Source: Spirochaetota bacterium
GTDB lineage: Bacteria; Spirochaetota; UBA4802; JAKQUI01
Direction of reading: 5' to 3'
Assembly (NCBI GenBank): GCA_029562645.1
Contig: JAKQUI010000069.1
Coordinates: 236,231 to 300,230 of the forward strand
Length of the DNA stretch: 64,000 bases
The translations under genes were made by a program, and so were the position numbers. Below the pieces are notes generated by a model. The model was not told the DNA's origin and searched no databases. It saw only the letters and a program-made list of their open reading frames with translations. Shown piece by piece: positions 57,036 through 64,000 of this stretch (position 1 is the stretch's first letter; the number at the start of each line of letters is the position of its first letter).

Positions 57036-57086
57036 CTGGCATGAAAATGCCGTCGCAGTAATCACAGAGAAAGGAAAGGGGAAATC

Positions 57087-58112
57087 ATGCAAACAGCAGG
57101 AGCATCTAAAAAGTCGAACTTTGCGAAGGCAAGAATGCTTATGCTTGTTATGTTGATGTTTTCGATCGCATTGATGCCATCGTGCGCAAAGAAAGAAAAA
57201 TACCCAATCACGGTTTTCACGGTCAACGGCACGGCGCACAAGATATCCAATGGGGTTAAAACAGCTCTAGCGGCTGGTGACATCGTCGGCGAAGGCGATA
57301 GTATTGAAACGGGCGATAAAGCGTCCGTTGAGCTGCTGATAAACGTAGGCTCGATGGTCAAGATACATTCAAAAACTCATTTCAAGGTATCAAAACGGAA
57401 AATAAACGACAAAGGCGATCTTGCCTCCGCCGAGTTCGACCTCACCAGCGGGCGCGCGCTGTTTGTGATGAATAAATTGTTCAAGGGGGCATTGGTCCTG
57501 GTGAAAACTCCCACGGTGGTCTGTTCGGTTCGGGGGACCAGTTTTACGGTGCAATCGGCCACGACAGGCAACAACAACATCAGCAGTGTCGAGGTCATCG
57601 GCGGCGTGGTCAACGTAGCCTATCAGGATAATGACAAGCCGCACAGCGCCGACATAAAGGGGAGCGAGTGTATGACCGTCACGTCGGGCATCGCAACGGG
57701 CGAGGGAGCCTCGCGGGAGAACGTTACCGCGATAAAGCGTCCTCTTGAAGGGCAAACGCTTGAGGCGCTGATCAAGGAAGTGAAGCAACTGCACCAGCGC
57801 GCGATCATTGTCATCGAACCGATGTACAAGGACGTTCCCGAATCGATTGAAGAGGTCAAGAAGGACATCGTCAAAGAAATCACCATAACCGAGAAGATCG
57901 ACACGGACGGGCAAAAAACCGTTGTCCTGGTCCTCAAAACCGAAAAGCAGATTCGAGACCACTACAACAAGCTCGAGCAGGTATATCTCGAGGACGGCAG
58001 CGTTATTGTTGGCGCCATCATCAGCCAGTCGAAAACGAACGCCCGGATCCATACCACGAACGGCATCATAAGCGTGCCGACCGATTCAATAAACCGCGTC
58101 ATCATGCGATGA
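57087..58112 (+). CDS. FecR-domain lipoprotein with a diverged C-terminal module
   Basis: 341 residues: signal peptide with lipobox MPSC, then a FecR-type beta domain (GVKTALAAGDIVGEGDSIET, VELLINVGSMVKIHS, LVKTPTVVCSVRGTSF), the VRGTxF signature of periplasmic FecR-like proteins. A helical segment follows, and the C-terminus (YLEDGSVIVGAIISQSKTN to DSINRVIMR) is a diverged form of the module of the preceding lipoproteins. FecR domains here probably act structurally rather than with a sigma factor, since none is nearby. AAAGGGGAAA precedes the ATG. Confidence 0.8.
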   Translation: MQTAGASKKSNFAKARMLMLVMLMFSIALMPSCAKKEKYPITVFTVNGTAHKISNGVKTALAAGDIVGEGDSIETGDKASVELLINVGSMVKIHSKTHFKVSKRKINDKGDLASAEFDLTSGRALFVMNKLFKGALVLVKTPTVVCSVRGTSFTVQSATTGNNNISSVEVIGGVVNVAYQDNDKPHSADIKGSECMTVTSGIATGEGASRENVTAIKRPLEGQTLEALIKEVKQLHQRAIIVIEPMYKDVPESIEEVKKDIVKEITITEKIDTDGQKTVVLVLKTEKQIRDHYNKLEQVYLEDGSVIVGAIISQSKTNARIHTTNGIISVPTDSINRVIMR

Positions 58113-58267
58113 TTCTGTCCCCGCGCGCAAAGGAACGCGGTTTCAGTTGTAGTTACATTCATGGAGCGCTTGCAGGATTCGGGGCCAACAGGAAATTGGG
58201 GTCAAAGCCAATGAGCGGGTAATCCCACCCCGAAGTGTACGAGCGGCTTATGGTTCGCTAAACACCC

Positions 58268-58420
58268 TCACACCGCCTTCAATTTTCTCGCCAATTCCTC
58301 CCCGTACTTTTCTGTTAGAAAACTAGACCCTCCCGGCAAGTGACGCATGTTCGCGATAAAACCGGCGCGCGCGATCGAGCGTACTTCAGCGAGGGCAGCT
58401 CCGCAGCTGGCGATCCTGCT
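58268..58420 (-). pseudogene. C-terminal remnant of an unrecognised gene
   Basis: An open frame between two stops reads IASCGAALAEVRSIARAGFI then NMRHLPGGSSFLTEKYGEEL and ends KLKAV. It has protein-like composition and a plausible C-terminus but no start codon with a ribosome-binding site. It lies just downstream, in another frame, of the LRR-like fragment, so both may come from one decayed gene. Family not recognised. Confidence 0.35.
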
Positions 58421-58427
58421 TCACCGG

Positions 58428-58574
58428 TTAGTCGTCATCGACAACGTTGTCCAACGAGGCGACCTCTGGCGGAAAATCTCTGGTGAGATCGCCGTTGCCA
58501 TATTCATTGAACGAGGTCACCTCGTCGGGGAGATTAGAGCGAATGTCGCAATCGATGATGTTCAAGGTGCACAC
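58428..58574 (-). pseudogene. Leucine-rich-repeat-like gene remnant
   Basis: 48 codons read CDIRSNLPDEVTSFNEYGNG, then DLTRDFPPEVASLDNV and a stop. LPDEVTS and FPPEVASL recur about 19 residues apart, the register of bacterial LRR units, but most consensus leucines are lost and the flanks hit stops. Too short for a functional LRR protein, hence a remnant. Confidence 0.35.
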
Positions 58575-58600
58575 ATCTCAGCAATACCGCCAACCCGGTG

Positions 58601-58843
58601 CTACTTCTTGATCCAATTGATGATGAACAATAGTAGCAGCGCCCCCACGACCGCCGTGAAGACTGATCCGAGAAATCCGTACGCGCCCACCCCGATAAGC
58701 TTAAAAACAAACCCGCCGATAAAGGAACCAGCGACGCCAATGACCATGTCCCAGATGAGACCAAAGCCCCGCCCTTTAAAGATGAGGCCGGCAAGCCAGC
58801 CGGCGATGATTCCGATGACGAGAAATACGATGAATGACCACAT
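58601..58843 (-). CDS. GlsB/YeaQ/YmgE-type small membrane protein
   Basis: 80 residues in three hydrophobic segments: MWSFIVFLVIGIIAGWLAGL, IWDMVIGVAGSFIGGFVF and FTAVVGALLLLFIINWIKK. The GxIAGWLAGLIxKGRGFGLIxDxxxGxxGxxxGG pattern is that of the transglycosylase-associated family. These proteins are stress-linked; their activity is not established. AGGAGG lies 8 bp before the ATG at 58843, which excludes the longer upstream reading. Confidence 0.88.
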   Translation of the reverse strand: MWSFIVFLVIGIIAGWLAGLIFKGRGFGLIWDMVIGVAGSFIGGFVFKLIGVGAYGFLGSVFTAVVGALLLLFIINWIKK

Positions 58844-59060
58844 GGACGCGCCTCCTGTAAGAAACACTCGGGGGAATACTTCATAACGCCCCCGGCGGCC
58901 AAGATGATGCCTCAAACGGAGGAATTGTCAAACACTATATGCACGATAAAATCATCTTGACATCACGTCTAATCACGTGTTTCGTACTTGCAGCATCGCT
59001 AAAGCACCATGCGCTCAACACGCGACCATCACATACCGAACGCTGAATACGAAACACCTC

Positions 59061-60071
59061 ATGGATAAAAGAACAAAGCTGGTAATGAAAACGATCTGCC
59101 CATCGTGTGGGGCGGCCAAGGCGACCGCCGCCCAATACGCGTATGTCTACTGCGACTACTGCGGCGGCTACATGGATTTCGACATGCAAAGCGCCCTGAC
59201 GTTCACGGGACAGATGTACGACGAGAAGTATTCCGCCGACTGCGAAAAATTCCACAAGGCCCGTGAGCGCGCGAAGGCCGCCGGCGACAAGAAGGCATTC
59301 ATCAAGATCGGCCGGGGCCTATACGGGCTGCAGATGGAGAAAAGCCCCCATGCCTGGTCGGTGCGCATCGGTGACCCGTCATACCGGGCCACCCTCATCG
59401 AAAACCAATCGCAGGTCGATGCGCTCATGGCGTTCGATGCCGACTTGGCCCATATCTACGACGTGAAGCTCGTCGAGGCCTATAACGGGCTCAAGAGCGC
59501 AATGACGCCGTCGGGCCTGAAATACAGCTCGGCCAGCGTCTGGAACTACTTCCGGGTCAATTACGAGGGACTGGTTGAAACGATGAAGAAGCGATCGACC
59601 TGGGACGTCCCCATCGTACACCCCGACGAAACCGATCCGCGGATCATGATCAAGGGCTGGGCGTCGGCCTTCCTGCAGGGATGGATGCCGTATCTCTTCG
59701 ACGCGGCCAAGCAGCAGATCATCGAGTACGCGGGGCTTGAATCGGAGTACCTGAAGGCGAAGCTCCCCGATGCCTCGCAGCGGACCTGCGGGAAATGCGG
59801 CGGGCCCATCACCGCACCTCCCGGCTCGCGCCAGCTGGTATGCGAGGGGTGCGGCTACACGATCGACGTGGAGAGCGCGGAGCTGCCCTGCCCGGGCTGC
59901 AGCGCCGTCCTGTCGATCCCGGTGACCGCCGACGCGCTCTCCTGTCCGCATTGCGGGACGCGTTACCGGGACTCTGGCTCGGGCGGCCACACGGTGACGT
60001 ACAACGGCAAGACCATGGACATCCTCGACGCGATGATCGAGGACATTCAGCGCGCGAAGCCGCCGAAATAA
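59061..60071 (+). CDS. Zinc-ribbon protein of unknown function
   Basis: About 336 residues. The N-terminus has CPSCGAAKA and YCDYCGGYMDFD, a zinc ribbon. The middle ~190 residues are helical with no known domain (YDEKYSADCEKFHKARERAK, AFLQGWMPYLFDAAKQQ). The C-terminus has two more Cys-pair sets (TCGKCGGPITAPPGSRQLVC to EGCGY, and PCPGCSAVLS to CPHCGTRY). Such proteins often sit in two-gene sets with repeat proteins; here a DUF1266-ankyrin gene converges on it. Starts at 59061 and 59085 are both plausible; no strong ribosome-binding site. Confidence 0.65.
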   Translation: MDKRTKLVMKTICPSCGAAKATAAQYAYVYCDYCGGYMDFDMQSALTFTGQMYDEKYSADCEKFHKARERAKAAGDKKAFIKIGRGLYGLQMEKSPHAWSVRIGDPSYRATLIENQSQVDALMAFDADLAHIYDVKLVEAYNGLKSAMTPSGLKYSSASVWNYFRVNYEGLVETMKKRSTWDVPIVHPDETDPRIMIKGWASAFLQGWMPYLFDAAKQQIIEYAGLESEYLKAKLPDASQRTCGKCGGPITAPPGSRQLVCEGCGYTIDVESAELPCPGCSAVLSIPVTADALSCPHCGTRYRDSGSGGHTVTYNGKTMDILDAMIEDIQRAKPPK

Positions 60072-60073
60072 AA

Positions 60074-60101
60074 ATCGGCCCGGATTGACGCCCGGGCCGA
60101 T
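60074..60101 (-). terminator. Intrinsic terminator of the DUF1266-ankyrin gene
   Basis: ATCGGCCCGG and CCGGGCCGAT form a 10-bp stem with an 8-nt loop. On the minus strand it is followed by a T-rich tract (TTTTATTT). It lies 37 bp after the minus-strand stop and just past the convergent zinc-ribbon gene. Confidence 0.8.
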
Positions 60102-60137
60102 GTGCAGCAGACGAAGGGGTCGGGAGATCGGCCGACC

Positions 60138-61346
60138 CTATTTCGCACCGGCCTTCTTCAATACCTTCACGATCTCCTCCATCTCGCTCTCCTCGGCAAT
60201 CTCAAGGGGCATGTAGCCGTCGCCATTCTTCTTGTTCACGTCGGCGCCGGCGGCCACGAGCGCCTTCACCTGGTCGGCATTCTCGTTGCTGATCGCGTAA
60301 TGCAGAATCGTCACGCCATCGGGATCGGCGGCGTTCAGATCGGGTTTCGCGGCGATGACTGCCCGGATGGTGTCCGCGTCCTCTCGATACAGCGCCATCA
60401 TGAGAGCCGGCCAGCCGTCCTCGTTCTTCGCGTTCGGATTCGCGCCGGCATCGAGCAGCCGCTTCACCATTTTCGGATTTTCCTGATCGATCGCATAACA
60501 CAGGAGCGGCACATCGTACTCATTCTTCCCGTTGGGATCTGCGCCCGCGTCGAGTAGCAGCTTCGCGATCTCGTCATTGCCGTAGTAGATGGCAAGACTC
60601 AGCGGCGTAGTTCCATCCTCGCTCTTCTTCTTTAGGTCCGGCGCTGACGCGAGGCACGTCTTCACAGCCGACGCATCCCCGCCGGATATTGCATCGTTCA
60701 ACGTGTCGCGGTCGGTCGCGATCGCCGCCGCTCCCGCCTGGATTGCCTCGCCATGCTCGGTAAAATACTTGCTCTCGTCCTCGTAGCCCGGAACAACCGC
60801 CTCACTGCCGGGGAACCGCAGCTGGTTCCAGATGCTTTCGTCATTCCCCGCGTCCAGCAGGGTCTCGGCCGCCTCGTGCATCTCGTCGTCGTAATCATCC
60901 TCCATTTCCTGCTTCTGAAGCCAGTAGGAGCGGCCGGAAATGAAGCTCTCGGCGACCTCATTCCAGGATTTAAAGGCTGACTGCATCAGCTGAGAACTCT
61001 TCATAACCCAGTCCCACCCCTCTTTCTCGTCGATGTACTCCACCCGGGTGCCCATGCGCACAAGGTTGATGAGACGGCACAGATCCCAGGCGAGGATCGT
61101 ATTCGGCTCATGACCCTCCGCCGCGTGATCCGCACGATGGCCCTCCTCGTAGAGCCATTTCAGCGCACCGACGAGTTCATCGTGTCCCTTGATACCCCAG
61201 CTGTCGGCCAGCATGCCCTTCGCCGCGCGTTTGTTCAGGAAGCCCGGCTCGCACCCGGCGAGCGAATCATACTCGAGGCCGTTTACCTCGTTGTACATCG
61301 CCGCCATGGCGAGCCCCAACTTCTGTTCATGGCTTATTTCCCCCAT
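60138..61346 (-). CDS. DUF1266-ankyrin fusion protein
   Basis: 402 residues in two parts. Residues ~35-145 match DUF1266: MLADSWGIKGHDELVGALKWL, ILAWDLCRLINLVRMG, YIDEKEGWDWV and FKSWNEVAESFISGRSYW are the conserved blocks. Residues ~215-400 are five ankyrin repeats (LLLDAGADPNGKNEYDVPLL, RLLDAGANPNAKNEDGWPAL and so on). No signal peptide, so cytoplasmic. DUF1266 has no known activity; proteins with it occur near repeat and toxin-immunity loci, but no toxin is seen here. The gene is followed by its own terminator. Confidence 0.85.
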   Translation of the reverse strand: MGEISHEQKLGLAMAAMYNEVNGLEYDSLAGCEPGFLNKRAAKGMLADSWGIKGHDELVGALKWLYEEGHRADHAAEGHEPNTILAWDLCRLINLVRMGTRVEYIDEKEGWDWVMKSSQLMQSAFKSWNEVAESFISGRSYWLQKQEMEDDYDDEMHEAAETLLDAGNDESIWNQLRFPGSEAVVPGYEDESKYFTEHGEAIQAGAAAIATDRDTLNDAISGGDASAVKTCLASAPDLKKKSEDGTTPLSLAIYYGNDEIAKLLLDAGADPNGKNEYDVPLLCYAIDQENPKMVKRLLDAGANPNAKNEDGWPALMMALYREDADTIRAVIAAKPDLNAADPDGVTILHYAISNENADQVKALVAAGADVNKKNGDGYMPLEIAEESEMEEIVKVLKKAGAK

Positions 61347-61763
61347 CAGTAATTCCTCCGCTCATTGTTGATATATTTCGAATCCGTTACAAGTTCGGAT
61401 AGGATTTTCTCGATGCGCACAGGATAGCAAGCTCTTTTCATTCTGAATAGTACAGTATGCGGGTAGGCGTCGATTTTACGAAGAGCGCATCCTCAGCGGA
61501 ACCTGCGCATCGTTGCTTGATCCGCCATCAGCCGTTCGTCCGTTTCGCGCGTTGATTCAGTACTTTTTCCGGCTCCTCGTGAATGTGTACAACACTCCGG
61601 TCGATCTTTGCGCGAATTTGGTCCTCGACCCGGTGCGCGATATACCGTCAATCGAATATTGGCCGCGGGCGGGGCGGCGCCGAACGGTTTTTTATCTTGC
61701 ATAATACGCAAACCGCACCTACCCTGCTTCGAATACGACATCGCCATGCACCAGGAGGAACCC
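61347..61763. other. Intergenic region between the DUF1266-ankyrin and WD40 genes
   Basis: 417 bp separating divergent genes; it must carry both promoters. Short open frames on both strands have no support. I see no repeat or RNA structure. AGGAGGA at 61753-61759 is the ribosome-binding site of the WD40 gene. Confidence 0.5.
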
Positions 61764-62804
61764 ATGGAACACGCGCATCGATTTGCTCTCGCCTGCGCCA
61801 TCATCGCGCTCTCGTGCTCGGCCGCCACCGCGGAGCCGGTGTTTTCGAATTCACCGGCGATCACCAAGCGCTACAACGACGCGACCATCGTCGATATCGC
61901 CTTCAGCCCGGACCGGGCCTATTTCGCCAGCGTGAACAAGGACAACAGCGTGAAGATGTGGAATCCGGTGACCGGCGCGCTCATGAAAACCATGACCGGG
62001 CACGCGGCGACCCTGCGCTATGTTTCCGTGAGCCCCGACGGAAAATATATCGCCAGCGCCTCCATCGCCAACGAGCCGGTGAAGATATGGGACGCCGCCA
62101 CCGGCACGCTGGTGCGCGACATCATGGCGCAGGACGGCTGCATGGGGATCGCCTTCTCGCCGGCCGGCGGGCTGCTCGCCACCTGCGGGGGGCTCATCAA
62201 CGATAAGAACATGGCCGGGGCCATCCTCTGGGACACGGCAACGGGCGCGCGGAAGGCCGTCCTCATGGGGGAGAAATCGGACCTGTCGCATCCAACCTCG
62301 TTGTCCTTCAGCCGCGACGGGAAATTTCTGGCGGTGGGCCTCGCGAACAAGAAACCGGGCATCCGCGTCTTCGACACCGCGACCGGGAAGCTCGTTCGCG
62401 CCATCGCGCACAGTCTCGACATCAACGCGGTGGACTTCTCTCCTGACGGTTCGATGATCGCCGGGGGCGGCGGGGGGAGCGGGAAGTCGTTCCGCGTCTA
62501 TCTCTGGAACGCCGCCACCGGCAAACTCATCCGCACGCACGAGGGCCACACCGCGTTTATCACCTCGGTCCGGTTCAGTCCGGATGGCACGCTGCTCGCA
62601 AGTTCGAGTTTCGCGACCGATACGCGCTTCCGCCTGTGGAACCCGGCGACCGGGGCGCTCGTGCAATCCATGGACAAGACGCGTATCCGCACGAACGCGG
62701 TGCATTTCTCGCCGGACGGAAGCCGCCTCGCGGCGGTGCTCGTCACTTACGGCGACCTGGGGAACCCCCCGGTGCTCGAGGTGTATGAAGCGGGCGGAAA
62801 GTGA
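61764..62804 (+). CDS. Exported WD40-type beta-propeller protein
   Basis: 346 residues with a signal peptide (to about residue 23, CSAATA). Seven-blade-like repeats carry the WD40 rhythm: VDIAFSPDRAYFASVNKDNSVKMWNP in part, YVSVSPDGKYIASASIAN, VDFSPDGSMIAGGGGGSG, VRFSPDGTLLASSSFATD, VHFSPDGSRLAAVL. No enzymatic domain. Likely a periplasmic scaffold (inference). AGGAGGA at 5 bp fixes the start at 61764; the longer upstream frame is unsupported. Confidence 0.85.
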   Translation: MEHAHRFALACAIIALSCSAATAEPVFSNSPAITKRYNDATIVDIAFSPDRAYFASVNKDNSVKMWNPVTGALMKTMTGHAATLRYVSVSPDGKYIASASIANEPVKIWDAATGTLVRDIMAQDGCMGIAFSPAGGLLATCGGLINDKNMAGAILWDTATGARKAVLMGEKSDLSHPTSLSFSRDGKFLAVGLANKKPGIRVFDTATGKLVRAIAHSLDINAVDFSPDGSMIAGGGGGSGKSFRVYLWNAATGKLIRTHEGHTAFITSVRFSPDGTLLASSSFATDTRFRLWNPATGALVQSMDKTRIRTNAVHFSPDGSRLAAVLVTYGDLGNPPVLEVYEAGGK

Positions 62805-62813
62805 GGGGCGGGA

Positions 62814-63818
62814 CTACTCGAACGAGTAGAAGTTCACCGTGGGAATGAACCCGTGATGGTTCACCTGCGTGGGATAGCTAACGACGAGCACCCAGAGCAA
62901 GTCGCCCCGCGGACCATAGCGCAGCTTGACGTCGGTCGAATGGTACGTATGTGATTCGTATACCGACGAAACGGGTTTCCCGTCGCGATAGCAGATCCGC
63001 TTGTTGAAATCCTCGGCCTCGGGATCGCGGAATTCGACGATGGCGGTCCGTCCGCCCTTCGTATAGACGGCGAATCGCGCGCCGTTCGCTCCGGCCTTCA
63101 TCGGCCCCTGCGGCCGCGGAGAGAGATACACGTGCGTGGTCATCCGGGCCTTCTTCCTGAACGCGGCGAAACCGCCATCATCCTCGCCCATCGACGCATA
63201 CAGCGTCTTCACGGTCCCCCTGTCGTCGCACGACGCCGCGCGCCCGCTGATGAAACCGTAGAGCGGCGATTTCACGAGCTTCTTCTGCGCGTCGTCAAGG
63301 AAGGGCCGCTTGGCCGCGTCCCCCTGTCCCAGCTCGTCGAAGAGCCGGTTCGCGGCCCAGAGATAAAACGCGGCGCTCGCGATCTTCCCCCAGCGAAGGT
63401 GGCATCGGCTCGTCGCGGCATACACGCGCGGCAGCTGCGCGTGCAGCTGCTCGAAATCGGACCGGTTCTTCGAGAGGATGCCCTCGGCGTTGGCGAGGCA
63501 CGCGATCGCCTTTTGATATTCCTTCAGCTCGAGATAGGTCTCGCCAAGGCGGGTGTAGATGAACGCGCGCTTGTAGGGATCAACCTCGGCGGCGATGGCG
63601 GACGCGAAATCCTCGCATGCCATCTTGTACTCCTTTATGGACACAGCATACTCGGCCCCGTTAAGCGCCTGGCCCGCGGACTCGGCCTTTTTCGCCTTCA
63701 GGAAGGGCAGCGGCGTCTCCTCCATGCGTTCGATGTACTGCAGGTGGACGTACTTCTCATAGGCGGCCGCAAGGGGCGATGCGACGGCGAGGAATAAAAG
63801 GATCGAAATAATTTTCAT
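62814..63818 (-). CDS. Exported TPR-like protein of unknown function
   Basis: 334 residues with a signal peptide (MKIISILLFLAVASPLAAAY). The first half has TPR-like helices (GAEYAVSIKEYKMACEDFAS, RLGETYLELKEYQKAIACLA); the second half is globular (VYLSPRPQGPMKAGANGARFAVY, GPRGDLLWVLVVSYPTQ) with no family I recognise. It stops 9 bp from the convergent WD40 gene. An IS3-family element inserted about 48 bp upstream of its start, which may have altered its promoter. Confidence 0.65.
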   Translation of the reverse strand: MKIISILLFLAVASPLAAAYEKYVHLQYIERMEETPLPFLKAKKAESAGQALNGAEYAVSIKEYKMACEDFASAIAAEVDPYKRAFIYTRLGETYLELKEYQKAIACLANAEGILSKNRSDFEQLHAQLPRVYAATSRCHLRWGKIASAAFYLWAANRLFDELGQGDAAKRPFLDDAQKKLVKSPLYGFISGRAASCDDRGTVKTLYASMGEDDGGFAAFRKKARMTTHVYLSPRPQGPMKAGANGARFAVYTKGGRTAIVEFRDPEAEDFNKRICYRDGKPVSSVYESHTYHSTDVKLRYGPRGDLLWVLVVSYPTQVNHHGFIPTVNFYSFE

Positions 63819-63865
63819 GATTTTACCTCAACGCGACCCCCTCCGCCCTTCGGGCACCTTGGGCT

Positions 63866-63884
63866 TGCCCCGATTTTGCGGACA
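63866..63884 (+). repeat. Terminal inverted repeat of the IS3-family element
   Basis: TGCCCCGATTTTGCGGACA begins with the TG typical of IS3-family ends and lies just outside the transposase stop codon. The matching opposite end is beyond the window. Confidence 0.6.
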
Positions 63885-63889
63885 CGCAG

Positions 63890-64000
63890 TTAAGCAACAT
63901 TCTTAATCCAGCCGCCTTGTGATTCAAATTCTTCCGGAGACAAATAGTCAAGGAAAGAATGCTTTCTATAACGGTTGTAAAACACTGCGATATACTCAAA
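63890..64000 (-). CDS. C-terminus of IS3-family transposase OrfB
   Basis: The last 36 residues read [20 protein letters not shown], then SPEEFE and QGGWIKNVA. YxxxFYNRxRxHxxLxYLSPxEFE is the standard end of IS3 OrfB integrases. The start lies beyond the window edge. Confidence 0.85.
   Translation of the reverse strand, partial: FEYIAVFYNRYRKHSFLDYLSPEEFESQGGWIKNVA

Larger units (their letters stand above)
63866..64000 (-). mobile_element. IS3-family insertion sequence, truncated by the window edge
   Basis: Only the right end is present: terminal repeat plus the last 36 codons of the OrfB transposase. Target duplication cannot be assessed without the other end. Confidence 0.7.

Noticed and set aside
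58347..58886. A 179-codon plus-strand frame over the GlsB/YeaQ gene
   Set aside because: Antisense to a clear small membrane protein gene with AGGAGG; the plus-strand product has no recognisable features.

Overview
The window is a GC-rich, gene-dense chromosomal segment from a diderm bacterium. The envelope evidence is an omptin-type outer-membrane beta-barrel, a TonB/AgmX-like periplasm-spanning protein, many signal peptides and lipoboxes, and a MurE with the DNPR motif of meso-diaminopimelate-adding enzymes. A high-GC relative of the Leptospira branch of Spirochaetota would fit (alternative GlmU-type enzyme, EF-G2-like GTPase, ankyrin/TPR/LRR-type secreted proteins, mDAP wall). That placement is inference only: the window holds no rRNA and I could run no search.

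Layout. 1-344 is the 3' end of a plus-strand gene. 348-4644 is a minus-strand run: EF-G-like GTPase, GlmU-like bifunctional enzyme, TonB-like protein. 4763-8948 holds a degenerate receiver-GGDEF protein, an omptin protease, an N-acyl-D-amino-acid deacylase and a cupin. 8952-25157 is one long minus-strand division and cell-wall block: mraZ, rsmH, ftsL-like, murE, murF, mraY, murD, ftsW, murG, murC, ftsQ, ftsA, ftsZ, then an AmgK-like sugar kinase and a MurU-like nucleotidyltransferase. mraZ is preceded by a clean MraZ-type operator of four GTG boxes spaced exactly 10 bp. ftsI, murB and ddl are absent from the cluster.

25410-29094 is a small integrated islet. tRNA-Gly(TCC) sits on one side and a 43-bp near-exact copy of its 3' half on the other. 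Between them are a TPR/HExxH protein and a PIG-L deacetylase with lower GC, and no integrase. A CRISPR-repeat-like end abuts the second tRNA fragment.

29102-41146 carries a DUF389 membrane protein, a PilJ-like sensor, an acyl-CoA synthetase, a PH-like membrane protein, two methyltransferases, argC, an exported-looking Pcm, and PTS enzyme I. 41143-41379 is the wreck of a small-protein/nucleotidyltransferase pair. 41518-47526 is a proteostasis block on the minus strand (tig, clpP, clpX, lon). 47739-52101 has a B12-type radical SAM protein, ribonuclease R and small proteins.

53124-58112 is a lower-GC envelope cluster: a CsgG/LpoB-like protein and four lipoproteins (two ankyrin, one minimal, one FecR). 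Three of the lipoproteins end in nearly the same 40-residue module and the fourth in a diverged version; one 119-bp stretch is identical between two genes. 58268-60071 has LRR-like gene debris, a GlsB/YeaQ protein and a zinc-ribbon protein. 60138-63818 has a DUF1266-ankyrin fusion, a WD40-type beta-propeller and a TPR protein. The right edge cuts an IS3-family transposase whose terminal inverted repeat is visible.
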